From Mactra quadrangularis (Eukaryota > Mollusca > Bivalvia > Venerida > Mactridae), in the NCBI GenBank assembly GCA_025267735.1, contig CM046294.1, forward strand, positions 42,345,570 to 42,409,569: DNA of 64,000 nucleotides. Reading direction: 5' to 3'. How positions within the stretch are numbered: position 1 is the stretch's first letter; each line of letters starts with the position of its first letter. A program made the translations under genes and the position numbers. Positions 10,032 to 19,454 of the stretch are shown here, piece after piece. The notes under the pieces are model-generated. The model saw nothing but the letters and a program-made list of their open reading frames with translations, had not been told where the DNA came from and did no database searches.

Positions 10032-10268
10032 TTAACAAAAGTAGCGTTTAAAATTATAGATTAGTCCTACCACTGTATAATATAATATAATATAAGCGGA
10101 ATGGCCGTTATGCCTTCTTTGGTGGTTGAAATTAATACCAAAGAAACAGTATTGAATTTTGAAATAAAACACATTGCTGTCATTATCCCAGAAACATATA
10201 AAACACACAGTTTGTAAAATACATATTGTATTCAATGATTGTAAGTAGGCCTTGTAAATGTAGGTCAC
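10032..10268 (-). pseudogene. Mirror copy of the 5400-5645 remnant, still open
   Basis: This 78-codon frame contains ICFWDNDSNVFYFKIQ and ends IYNFKRYFC. The left-arm equivalent shares the frame but is interrupted. It is preceded by the 10383-10631 remnant in the same direction, about 115 bp away. Identity unknown. It could be the C-terminal part of the same former gene. Confidence 0.35.
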
Positions 10269-10382
10269 GCTTGTTAGATAAAAAATGTTAAATGAACAGA
10301 TATAAAAAAATACTGATGTTATAGTTTAAACAATTAAAGAAACAGAAATTATTCTGGAAGGAAACACACCCAATTTGCACAC

Positions 10383-10631
10383 TTAATTTACAGTGAAAAA
10401 CATACTGTAACCATACCACCTATTACAGGATGCAAGGGTTATAAAGACGTATTCAAAATTATAATTGTCATAACTGGTTGGGTCATTTTTCTTACTAATT
10501 AATATATGTTTATAAGAACGTATGCTACAACTAATATAAGTTGAATGACCATATGGAATTGTTAATAGAAATTCTGCGATAAAAAAGATTAACACAATCG
10601 TGTAAATGAAACATGTATATACTGACACCAT
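10383..10631 (-). pseudogene. Mirror copy of the 5070-5297 ORF
   Basis: This 82-codon frame contains FIAEFLLTIPYGHSTYISC and FEYVFITLASCNRWYGY. It matches the left-arm frame residue for residue over most of its length, with scattered replacements and a short length change in the middle. Of the three copies in the window (the other at 15145-15258) this is the longest open one. No known domain is recognised. The leading stretch could be a membrane segment or signal anchor. Confidence 0.4.
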
Positions 10632-11106
10632 ATATTATATCCTCTCATGTTATACTCCATAATATCTCAATATACGCGCCAGTTTATATAGACATCTAAT
10701 TATGTTTATTAAAATGTCCAACCCAGGAATCCAATCATTTACTTTAAACGGTCTCAGCCTGACGCGCTACTTCCTAAACTAAAAGGACAAACGAATAGTA
10801 TAAAACATGTTTGTATCATACCATTAGTGGCATGGGAAACATTGCAGATTGTTTTTTCTGTAAGGCAAAAGTGTTTGCTGAAAAAACATCATTTTATTTC
10901 CCATTCTTGTTTAATTGTAAATCCCATTTTCTTTCCAAATTATTGGATGCTACGTCACAATCAGTCCTGTGCCTACTAAATTACTTATAATTACATAGAT
11001 AGACGGGCGTAGCGTATACTGTAATCAGTTCGGCCCACAAGATAAGTTTAATAAGTTTAAGCCAAAATGACATTGCTTCACGCAACGAAAGTTAAACAAT
11101 CATCTT

Positions 11107-11870
11107 TTACTCGAACAACTCAAACATATGCTTATCGTAAACACAGTTAGATAATTTAAGGTACATGAATACATTGTATATTTCAGATAATATCTTCATG
11201 TTAACACTAGTGTTTTTCCATCGATAAAATAATTTTGATTTATCAGCAATATTTGTCTTCTCTTCATGTAATTTGATTTGCCTATGTAAATATGATGCAC
11301 TGATGTAATTCAATAACTCATCTGTTACGTAAAACTTTACGTAAAGTCATCTGACACAGCTTGTTGTATATTATTTAGAATAGTTGGAACAACTTGATTT
11401 ATCTGAACAATAATCACTCCAGACAGAAATATGAATTTTGAAATGTAGTTAGTATAAGTGTGTAAGAGATGTAGTTTTATATAGGACGAACACTCAGAGA
11501 TGGAAAGAAACCAAGTTCCGAAGTACATTTAGAGCAATGTTTTTTTTTTGTTCAAGAGATGGACATATAATCACTTCATCCCGAGTGTATGTATTGTAAG
11601 ACTGTTGAATATCATCTGGTTTAATTAAGTTTTTTTAACGAGCGGCGGTTTCGACACCAAATTTTGAGAGAGCTGAGCAAGTATTTTAATTTGTCGTTAA
11701 CATTTATCATTTTAGTTATATCATATACATGTTTCTTAATGGATCTGAACTTGTCTTACTGGCCATTTGTTATTTTTCTCACGAAAGAGTCTCAGTCTTT
11801 TGCACGCACATTTTTTTAAAGGGAATGTATTTTGGACTTTTGATAACATCAAGATTTTATAACATTTTCT
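11107..11870 (-). pseudogene. Mirror copy of the decayed gene at 3840-4594
   Basis: It contains two open pieces on the minus strand. 11337-11528 is hydrophobic (FIFLSGVIIVQINQVVP). 11107-11313 is charged and lysine-rich (QIKLHEEKTNIADKSKLF) and ends at the same stop as the left-arm copy. They are in different frames, separated by a stop at about 11337, and upstream protein-like stretches up to about 11870 are again in other frames. So at least two frameshifts or stops have broken a gene of perhaps 250 codons. The close match of both pieces to the left arm supports former coding function. Family unknown. Confidence 0.42.
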
Positions 11871-11983
11871 CACCATATCATATTGCTATCCAATGAGTAC
11901 TATTTATACATACATTGTATCTCGTATATTTTTTAAACATAAAATATGTAAAATATAAAAGGATATCTAAGCACAATAATAGA

Positions 11984-12498
11984 ATCTTGGTCTGATTCCC
12001 CATCGACCATTTTGCTGCCGTTCTACCAACAATCCATTATCTCTCATTCACTATTTTTTACAGTTAAAAATTCACTGGTTTAGTTGTTGTTGTTGTTTTT
12101 AAACCGCTATTAGCACTTTATTGATCACTAATTCTTATTTTTATTTTAGTCTTCAATTTATGTTTTTTATAGTTTACCATCTCTTAATCACTTTCATTTT
12201 CATTTAAACGTGTTTTTTCCTAATTATGCATATGATTGTGAAGCGCTTTTGAACATATATTCAATATGGAAAGAGTGCTATACAAATGCGGTATACAGTA
12301 AAATTCGGATATAACATACTCGGTTATAACATACACTCGTTTACAACATACCAATTTTTCTGGCCCGTTTTTCATCATTAAATATAACATACTTAGTATT
12401 CTATATGGATATAACATACCTCGGTTATAACATACCTTATTTCTAGGGCCAAGCGAGTATGTTATATCCGAGTTTTACTGTATATGTATATATAACAA
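11984..12498. mobile_element. Insertion private to the right arm, with retroelement-like 3' tail
   Basis: The left arm (about 3700-3725) runs straight through this point, so these ~515 bp were inserted or lost on one side. The stretch about 12225-12292 (GTGAAGCGCTTTTGAACATA ... GAAAGAGTGCTATACAAATG) resembles the AAGCGCTTTGA...AAAGCGCTATATAAATG tail common to many invertebrate LINE/SINE 3' ends. A MITE (12296-12480) sits directly next to it. A clear target duplication for the whole block was not found. Confidence 0.5.
12296..12480. mobile_element. Pogo/Tc1-mariner-type MITE, 185 bp
   Basis: Terminal inverted repeats of ~28 bp begin CAGTAAAACTCGGATATAAC. The right one is GTTATATCCGAGTTTTACTG and the left has one mismatch (AAAATTCGG). 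Flanking TA dinucleotides (12294-12295 and 12481-12482) fit TA target duplication. Internal copies of GGTTATAACATAC repeat the TIR motif. There is no coding capacity. The superfamily call rests on the CAGT ends and TA site. Confidence 0.85.
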
Positions 12499-12509
12499 AA
12501 TGACGTCAG

Positions 12510-12740
12510 AAATATTGCAGGCAGTCCTTACTATATTTTTCCTTGCACAACGCTATTGGAATTGAATCATAATTGATACAAAAGAGTTGGATGGGTAAAA
12601 TAGATAGAAGTAGGAAACTGAAGGTAAAATCAGTAATGAAATTAATGAATATGTTCTTAGTTGAAATATCGACTAACATAGATTTACTACGTAAACATGA
12701 TTGTTAACTGCCGTTTTTGGAATTGTTGTTCTCGAAAATT
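12510..12740 (-). pseudogene. Mirror copy of the 3485-3739 remnant
   Basis: Homologous to the left-arm hydrophobic ORF, with the same frame for most of its length, then a frame change at a short A-run next to the 11984-12498 insertion. The start region has diverged, because the left-arm ATG is not preserved here. Identity unknown. Confidence 0.25.
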
Positions 12741-12789
12741 TGACGTTTAACCTTAAAATGTTTAATAAAAAAATGACATATTAATATCA

Positions 12790-13240
12790 AATATTGAAAC
12801 GATGCACGAACAATGTCATGATAGTAGGACATTGAAATATCTTATTAATCTCCAGATACGTCTAACGACAACCAGGTTTCATATTCACGTTTGCATTGTA
12901 GTCCATTTTAACAATTCAGGGAAATATGTCATATTTGATGAAAGTGACTGTGTTAGCTTTCAAAATAATAACAAACGTATAGTTATGTTCATTACTTCTA
13001 AACAACCTAAGAAAGTGCCGTCGTTGGTTGGCTCATAATTCTTTTTGATGAAGGTAAAATAATGATAGAGTTGATGGCTTAGGTCATGCGCTTTAGCCAA
13101 ATGAATAAGCAAATTGTCTTCGTTAGATTTAAGTTTTGCTTTAAATGAGTCTGGATCTTTGAATATAAATCTAAGTCTCAGTTCCGCAAAGGTCGTTATG
13201 TCAAGGGATAGTGATTATTAATATCGACATAAATATTTTT
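12790..13240 (-). pseudogene. Mirror copy of the decayed gene at 2855-3300
   Basis: On the minus strand the frame containing NLLIHLAKAHDLSHQLYHYF is recognisable and runs on past the point where the left arm has a TGA (here AGA). It then meets a TGA at 12916-12918 that is shared with the left arm (3149-3151) and later a TAG that is also shared. A 78-codon plus-strand frame over the same DNA is judged a shadow. No family is recognised. Confidence 0.4.
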
Positions 13241-13635
13241 ATAACAATTTTATACTCATAAGAATAAATTTAAAAGTCTGTCTGGTTAAGTTTAAAATAT
13301 AGTTTTGAAGATTATCGAATATTAATTGGTATTTGAAGTGATTAAAAAAGTAATTGTCTGATGTGTCGTAAAATGATCATGTAAAAGTCAAATTTTCTTA
13401 GTACAAAACAAATTACGTATTTTTTATATTAAAGCGATAAAAATCTCACTTAAATTGAAATGTTCAAAACAATGAAATAGCATCCGTTAACATGCTCTTT
13501 CACTTCATATAAAATAGTCAACAAGATTAACTAAATGAAAATAAGTATCTTTTAGTCCTTTATTATGGTTTCCAAATCTATATAAATAGATACAATTGTT
13601 ATAAATTATATGCTGTTAATCTTCACTGACACCAT

Positions 13636-13824
13636 TTGGGTATCAACACTGAGCTTATATGGTTAAAATACCTTCAAATTAGATTAATCTGCGATATATA
13701 TTTTCCACAGAAACTTTTGTCTGATATCACGTACTTCCCTAATGCAAATATTATGTTATTATGTAATTTAATACATCACAAGTTTTTGTTAAGTCTGGGA
13801 CAATATTCTAAGAAATTTGACTGA
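13636..13824 (+). pseudogene. Unidentified outward-facing ORF remnant, right arm
   Basis: This 62-codon open frame is protein-like (for example IWLKYLQIRLICDIYFPQKL). The left-arm equivalent, about 1290-1465 on the minus strand, shares the start of this translation but then breaks. It reads outward in the same direction as the 14036-14353 remnant downstream and may be part of one former gene with it. In the left arm the 1579-1788 segment would be its upstream part, deleted here. Family unknown. Confidence 0.33.
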
Positions 13825-14035
13825 CATATTATTGTAATACACACACATGCTTTGAAGGCTTTTACGAAATTGCTTACACATCAAGACATATAATATAATT
13901 CGACAGAAGTATGTCTTGCTCATTTAAGTTCGTTGGTACGAATGTTTTCATTTCACATTTTTTCTCAGAGCGTAAAGTGTTGTGATATTATTCCCCTTAT
14001 TGTCGCTGGAGTCAATTTGAAATATTTCCGATTTG

Positions 14036-14353
14036 AATTTCTATTACATGGGGTTTACTAACAAATAAAGTAAAGCCATTGTTGATAAATATTTTGTGTA
14101 CACAGGTATTACTTTACCTTGTATTTTGTTTGTAAACAATACATTTTAATTCACGAAAACTCTACTTACATTATTTGCTGGCGGTTTCTACTATAAAAGG
14201 CCATGGTGGTTAAGATTCAATAAATATATCAAATTACATATCTCAGTTAAAACTTTGTACTTCGTAAAGTTAATTTTCCTAATGCAAACTAGATGTACAG
14301 ATCAATTTCAATTATTTATCATTTTCTTTGAAATAAAACAGTGGTTGGAATAA
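14036..14353 (+). pseudogene. Unidentified outward-facing ORF remnant, right arm
   Basis: Mirror of the 892-1077 segment, with two internal stops (TAA at about 14065 and 14146) and a long open run from there to TAA at 14351-14353. The open run extends ~60 codons past the point where the left-arm ORF starts to decay. Conserved pieces are GITLPCILFVNN, LLTLFAGGFYY and KLIFLMQT. It is the outermost coding-like segment, ~300 bp inside the palindrome end. Identity unknown. Confidence 0.35.
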
Positions 14354-14669
14354 ACGTTATCTTACGTTACATTTCAATACATTTACTGTCTATTGCGGTG
14401 TTCATGACTTTGCTAATTCATACAGAAATAAAATCTTATCGTTCAGCAATATGCGTCTTTTGATAAAATTAATAAAATATGTTTATCTTAATTGAACTAA
14501 TTACTTTCGATGCCTTAATGTAGAACGTTTCAGATAAACATACTTTCAAGAAGCATTTAATTCTTAAGAACTTTCAATTAAACTTAAAGAAAAATGCAAT
14601 CATGTATTTCTAATGCTGTATTGATACCCCAGGGAGTGTAAGTGAGTAAATGAAAACATTATTTGATGA

Positions 14670-15144
14670 TATCAATTTTGGCAAATTTCAGAATCAGAGG
14701 TTTACCAAGACAAACTTATGTACTTCCAGGTATATATACATGTATACATTTGAGTAACAACTAGTATTAAAAAGATGTGATAAAACCGAGAATGATCTGA
14801 GAGACGTATATTTGCTAATCTATCGACTAAATTTGAAATACATATTACTCATAGCTAGAAATAATATCGTTTGGTTAGATTAAGTGTATTTGTTTAACCA
14901 CGTCACTTGAATTATTCATTGATTCGGGGAATATAGATCCTAAAATCCCTACTACTATATCGGAAAGAAACCTGTCATGTCTTTCTTTACTGCGAATTCC
15001 CAGATAAGCTCAGAAACGCCTTTGAAAATTGAGTCCAAACGTGTATTCAAAAGGAAAGGTCTACTGACAGATAAATATATTTTTTTCAACATTTCCCAAA
15101 AATATTTTAGCTATCTAGTAATGTCTAGAAAAGTATAATTGAAC
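14670..15144. other. Gene-free flank right of the palindrome
   Basis: No ORF, SINE or tandem repeat is seen. There is no sequence in common with the left flank (1-430), and no target-site duplication was found around the whole palindrome. Confidence 0.4.
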
Positions 15145-15258
15145 CATGTGTTTATATAAATATTTCAATTAGTAAAAACATGAACCAACCTGATTATAGT
15201 TTGAATACGTCTTAATTACTCTTTAATCCTTTAATAACCGATAGAGAAATGCTATCAA
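15145..15258 (+). pseudogene. Third, degraded copy of the 5070-5297 remnant
   Basis: About 115 bp align with left-arm positions 5157-5275. Shared stretches include TATTTCAATTAGTAA, then ATTATAG.TTTGAATAC, then CTTAATTACTCTTTAATCCT, and the AATAACCGATAG region matches AATAAGTGGTATGG. It has several small deletions and no open frame. The same plus orientation as the left arm and a position ~480 bp outside the palindrome suggest an independent, older copy of the element. Confidence 0.6.
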
Positions 15259-15449
15259 GTTTTAATTTAATTAACAATATAGTAATTAACGGAATATTTT
15301 TTTCAGATTGTGCTCTCTTTCCAAGACTGCTAAAAATATTGGAAAGCATTATCGACGTTTGTTAATATAAATATACCATTAAAGTCAGCATATGCTACGT
15401 TCATGTACAGATTCCTAAGAAAACACATCGGTTATTTTTTGTGTTGAAA

Positions 15450-15815
15450 CAATATGATTAAAACCCGATCTTTTCAGCTCCCTATATTTGATCTGGCCTT
15501 TTTCAAACGAGGGTCACATTCTGGTGACCTTTTCTTATCATAATATTAATGACGAAATTGTTATGATGCGTAACATGTTAACATCGTCTACGTCACGCAA
15601 TTTGAAATGAGCCGTCCAATCGCAGATTGTGAATAATACCGCTGTTAAATTAGCTTACAAACTTTGGTCTAAAAAAGAAATTACGAAATCAAAATGGTAT
15701 TAATATTGTTCCGTCTAGATGAAAGCTACGCATTGAATAGTCCACGTGACCCTCTATTGCGATAGTAGAGATCCTGTGCGACAACGCTCTACAGAATATC
15801 TGATTACGGAGATTT
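15450..15815 (+). repeat. R-family dispersed repeat, copy 1
   Basis: Member of a ~390-bp family with five copies in the window. Shared landmarks in order: ATTAAAACCCGATCT, GAGGGTCAC, AATGACGAAATTGTTATG, CGTCTACGTCACGCAATTTG, GCCGTCCAATCGCAGA, TTTGGTCTAAAAA, CGTCTAGATGAAAGCTACGC, CAACGCTCTACAGAATAT. It has no coding capacity. CCAAT and CRE-like TACGTCA motifs are conserved, so an LTR or other element promoter is possible but unproven. It forms an inverted pair with copy 2. Confidence 0.85.
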
Positions 15816-18105
15816 GTGTTGAAATACAAATGTAGTTTAAAAGAGTACTAACTGATCAAATTTCAAGATCATAGTTAGTTTATCAACAGTATTCAAAACT
15901 TAAACAATCTTACATTAATTATTTTCATTAATAATATACACCTCGCGGTAAACATTATCAGTAACTACATAATAATAGCCGTATCATGGCATTACAAAAT
16001 CATTATCTACGCACGAGTCATTTAATTGTGATCGTTTTGCAGTTGAAGTACAAAATGCGGATTGGTGCATACTGAAACTATAAAGGAAGTACAGCAGACT
16101 AACAAGTATCGTTAAAATGACAATGGGTGATTAATGTTTGTTCCTTCGCTTGTAACATTATTAATTATATTAATATCTCCAACCGGCAGTACATTGTCTG
16201 CTTTTTTCTAATATGATATCATTAGTATAAAAGTATGATTTATTTCGACAAAGTTGCGTCAGTGTCTCTTACAAAACTATTTCAATAACAGATTTATTAT
16301 AATTATCACTTTGAAATTGTTGGAGCTTTCAGAAAAAGTATAGATTGCATTCTTAATTGCGAAAAGAGTTCATAGACTAAACCTTCCTTCATAGTCTTTA
16401 CAATAATCACAGACATATCAATTTGTCAATTTTTCTCGTAAAATTGCGTCACAATAAACTAACATATTATTGTCTTGGAAGATGCTGTTTTTCATTTGTT
16501 TCCTTTTACGTACGTCATTGCTTCGCACACTCATCTCCTAAACGCATCTTAGTTATTGCCAACACTATGACTTCATTTTATATATATGTTCATAAATATA
16601 TCATGAAATGATTTAAATTTGTCATCGTTAAAGTGCTTGTCGTTAGCGCGTTTTGTTATATGGTTAGGAAATACTAAATAAAGCGTAGTTAATCATACAT
16701 AAGGATATTAAAAGGAATGATCAATCACAGTCAATTTTTGCTGTAAATACTCCTTTACAAAATCAAATTCTTAATTAGAGATAATCAATTGTTCGTTTAT
16801 CAAAATCATTTAAAGTATGTGTATCATTTAAGTTGTGTTTCATCAACGTCTCAGTTTTTGTTTTAATATTAATTTGGTTCAATCTACATTTAAACTTGAA
16901 ACATGCAGGTTTGTGCCATTTGCATCAGATTCATTATTAAAACGACTTGGTAATTTGAAATTTACTTATGTATATACCAGAAGCTGATTATGTTTTAAAT
17001 TAAGAACACTAATTTCATTTTCATTTTGTATTTCCTGGTAAATTAATTTAACATCGAATGCTACAAACTATAAAATTAATTGTCGATGCAATCCGGCCAA
17101 CCAAAATGGCAATCAGGTAAATTTTAGTGCAATCCCGTATTATCAAAACAATTTATTTAATCCCAACTGACTTTTTCTGATTGACGAGACATTTTCAAAT
17201 ATGTTAGAGTTAAACAGATCAATTAGTTTCATTTTCAATCAATTTTGCACTTTAGTTTGTGCTTCAATATGCACGGACATCGATACATGTTTCTAAAACT
17301 TATTAAAGTATGCGACTCAATGTATGGTACCGAAAATATAGAACTTTATACTCTTTAACATGTTCATCAACATCCCTTTAAAGAAGATGTCCTTTTGAAC
17401 ACAATTTCGAATCGGAGTTGGATGCCAAGTTTAAAATGAATCTCCTTGTGGGATTCAAATTCAAGCATATCTGGTCTGGCATATCACCTTTGCATAATAT
17501 TCTATTTCAGATAAAGTGTTACAGCCAATAATTGAACTATCACCCATCACTGCTAGAAAAAAAAGAAATACTGCTCTGGCATGTCTTAATTTGTAAACAA
17601 CATTATTATTATCTATGTTAGACAAAAACCTTCTTACATATAATGTCTGGCATATCTGATTAGAAACATTTCATTTCTTATTCTGACATATTATCTGTAT
17701 AAGGAATGTCTTGAAGGGTAACATGTCTCTGCATAATCCTTATCTTGACAATGAAAGACTATCACTATGTCAATAAATGACATTTGTTATTAACTGCTAG
17801 AGAAAATGGTAAGCTTGTAGATTTACATAATTAACCATATAATGCATGTACAGTGGACTTCATATGTGCTCAGAACAAAATCCTGATTTGAGAAAAGCTG
17901 GTGCTTATTTAACCAAGTAAACAGAAACGGACATTAAGCTTGGCGAACAACAGAATCTGTATTAATCAGACTATCAACATATGTGTTAAACTGTTATGCA
18001 ACATTAGTCTTTTATTATAGTAAAACATATTTCAGTATACGTAATCAGTTTTCTACATATTTGCATTTATACGAGAATTTTTGAGGGCACTGTATTCATA
18101 TAAGC
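15816..18105. other. AT-rich interval between inverted R copies
   Basis: No convincing gene. A 62-codon frame at 16423-16611 looks like chance. 17110-17250 holds a partial copy of the TAGTGCAATCCCGTATTATCAA repeat seen again at 19.46 and 20.56 kb. 17700-17840 is repeated at 26.0 kb. Confidence 0.5.
17700..17840 (+). repeat. Dispersed direct repeat T, copy 1
   Basis: Shares GAAGGGTAACATGTCT..GCATAATCCTTA.CTTG and TCAATAAATGACA with 26010-26140 in the same orientation. Divergence is moderate and no coding is seen. Confidence 0.7.
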
Positions 18106-18252
18106 ATGATTAAGAAATGTGATATGTGTTCGCCAGTACTCAAAGTATACAACAGAAATAAGGAAATAGATAATGTGTACACGTCATTGATTAAATATTT
18201 GTTATGTTTATTTTTCACATTCTTATTTCAAAATACGTATTCAAGTAGATAA
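18106..18252 (+). CDS. Hypothetical 48-aa ORF, doubtful
   Basis: ATG 18106 to TAA 18250-18252. It starts MIKKCDMCSPVLKVYNRN and has a hydrophobic C-terminal third. It is protein-like, but short and with no homologue recognised. It lies just inside R copy 2, between the inverted R copies, so it could be a remnant of an element gene. Chance is equally likely. Confidence 0.1.
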   Translation: MIKKCDMCSPVLKVYNRNKEIDNVYTSLIKYLLCLFFTFLFQNTYSSR

Positions 18253-18300
18253 GGTTATTGGCTACGTTAAAAAACATTTTTGAAAAGCATTTGCCTTTAC

Positions 18301-18732
18301 ACTCAATCTCCTTAAACATATATTCTGTAGAGCGTTGTCGTACAGGATCTCTAAGGTTCCCATGGAGGTCACGTCGATATGATCTTTATGTCGACCAATC
18401 AATGCGTAGCTTTCATCTAGACGAAATACTATTAATAGCATTTTGATTTTGTAATTTCTATTTTTAGACCAAGGTTTGCAAGCTAATTTGACAGTGTTAT
18501 TATAACCGGTCTGCGATTGGACGGCTTATTTTAAATTGTGTGACGTAGACGATGTAAACAAGTTACTAAACATAACGATTTCGTCATGAATATCATAATG
18601 AGAAAAAGTCACATGAACGTGACCCTCGTAAGAAATCGGCCAGATCTTGAAAGAAACTTGAAAGAAAGAAACTAATCGAAATTAGCAAGTAGGCGAGCGG
18701 AAACGTTTAGATCGGGTTTTAATCAAATTGCT
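18301..18732 (-). repeat. R-family dispersed repeat, copy 2
   Basis: Reverse orientation relative to copy 1. It contains AGAGCGTTGTCGTACAGGAT, ATGCGTAGCTTTCATCTAGA, GCGATTGGACGGCTTATTTT and ATCGGGTTTTAATCAAATTG in that order. It is ~60 bp longer than copy 1 near its outer end because of a GAAA-rich stretch (18645-18680). With copy 1 it bounds a 3.28-kb interval like long terminal inverted repeats. Confidence 0.85.
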
Positions 18733-19450
18733 TTACACTTCGATAGAGCTCAAGCTGAATGTAAGAAAATGAAAGCAAAAATGACGTGTCTTTAAAATAT
18801 TTCAATTGTAGATAATAAAGTACATGATTCTATAAATGAAATAAGGCTGATAATGAAAATTTTGGCAAGAAAATGTAACTTAAATCATATGTAATGATTC
18901 AATAATAGTTACATAGTAGCAATATTTAATGTTTAAGAAGTACCTGGGTGTTCTATCAATCTGAATTAAACACATTGCACTCTAATAAATCTAAACATCT
19001 TATTTATACATGTGTGGTTGCACATAATACACGGTACAACGAACAAGAACTGTAGTGATCAGTACATAATTGCAATAAAATTTAACACCGTGTTCCACCA
19101 CTTATTGGCTATTTACGTTCATCTTCCAAACCTTACGAATGATAATATTATTTTCCTTGTACTTACTTAGCCTTACCTAATAATACGATCAGTCTTTTAA
19201 CGCTGATAAAATACATTAAAGATATTTAAATATTCAAGTGATACGTTTTCGATAGGCTTGAGTATAGATTGTCTAGGTTTAATTTTATCTCCCTTAGTTA
19301 GTTAAAACGTTTGCTTGAGACTAACAATGTTTATTCCTTGTATTATATTACGCCATGCTTTTCATTGCAGTGTTTTCAATTGCACTAAAACATTAAATAT
19401 ACAAGGTTATGTTGACATTTGATGAAGGCTCAATACCATATAACCAACTT
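18733..19450. other. Gene-free AT-rich interval
   Basis: I see no ORF, SINE or tandem repeat here. Confidence 0.4.
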
Positions 19451-19454
19451 TGGT

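Larger units (their letters stand above)
8025..14669 (-). repeat. Right arm of the 14.2-kb palindrome
   Basis: This is the inverted copy of 431-7430. It carries two insertions absent from the left arm: a SINE with 8-bp target duplication (9583-9792) and a ~515-bp block with a MITE (11984-12498). It lacks the equivalents of left-arm positions 1490-2110 and of the 2177-2501 SINE. Its coding-like segments run toward the centre (minus) between 8.8 and 13.2 kb and outward (plus) beyond 13.6 kb. Confidence 0.93.

Noticed and set aside
12220..12417. 65-codon minus-strand frame
   Set aside because: It lies across the MITE and its repeated GGTTATAACATAC motif.
12802..13038. 78-codon plus-strand frame in the right arm
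   Set aside because: The opposite strand carries the frame conserved in the left arm (2855-3300), so this one is its shadow.
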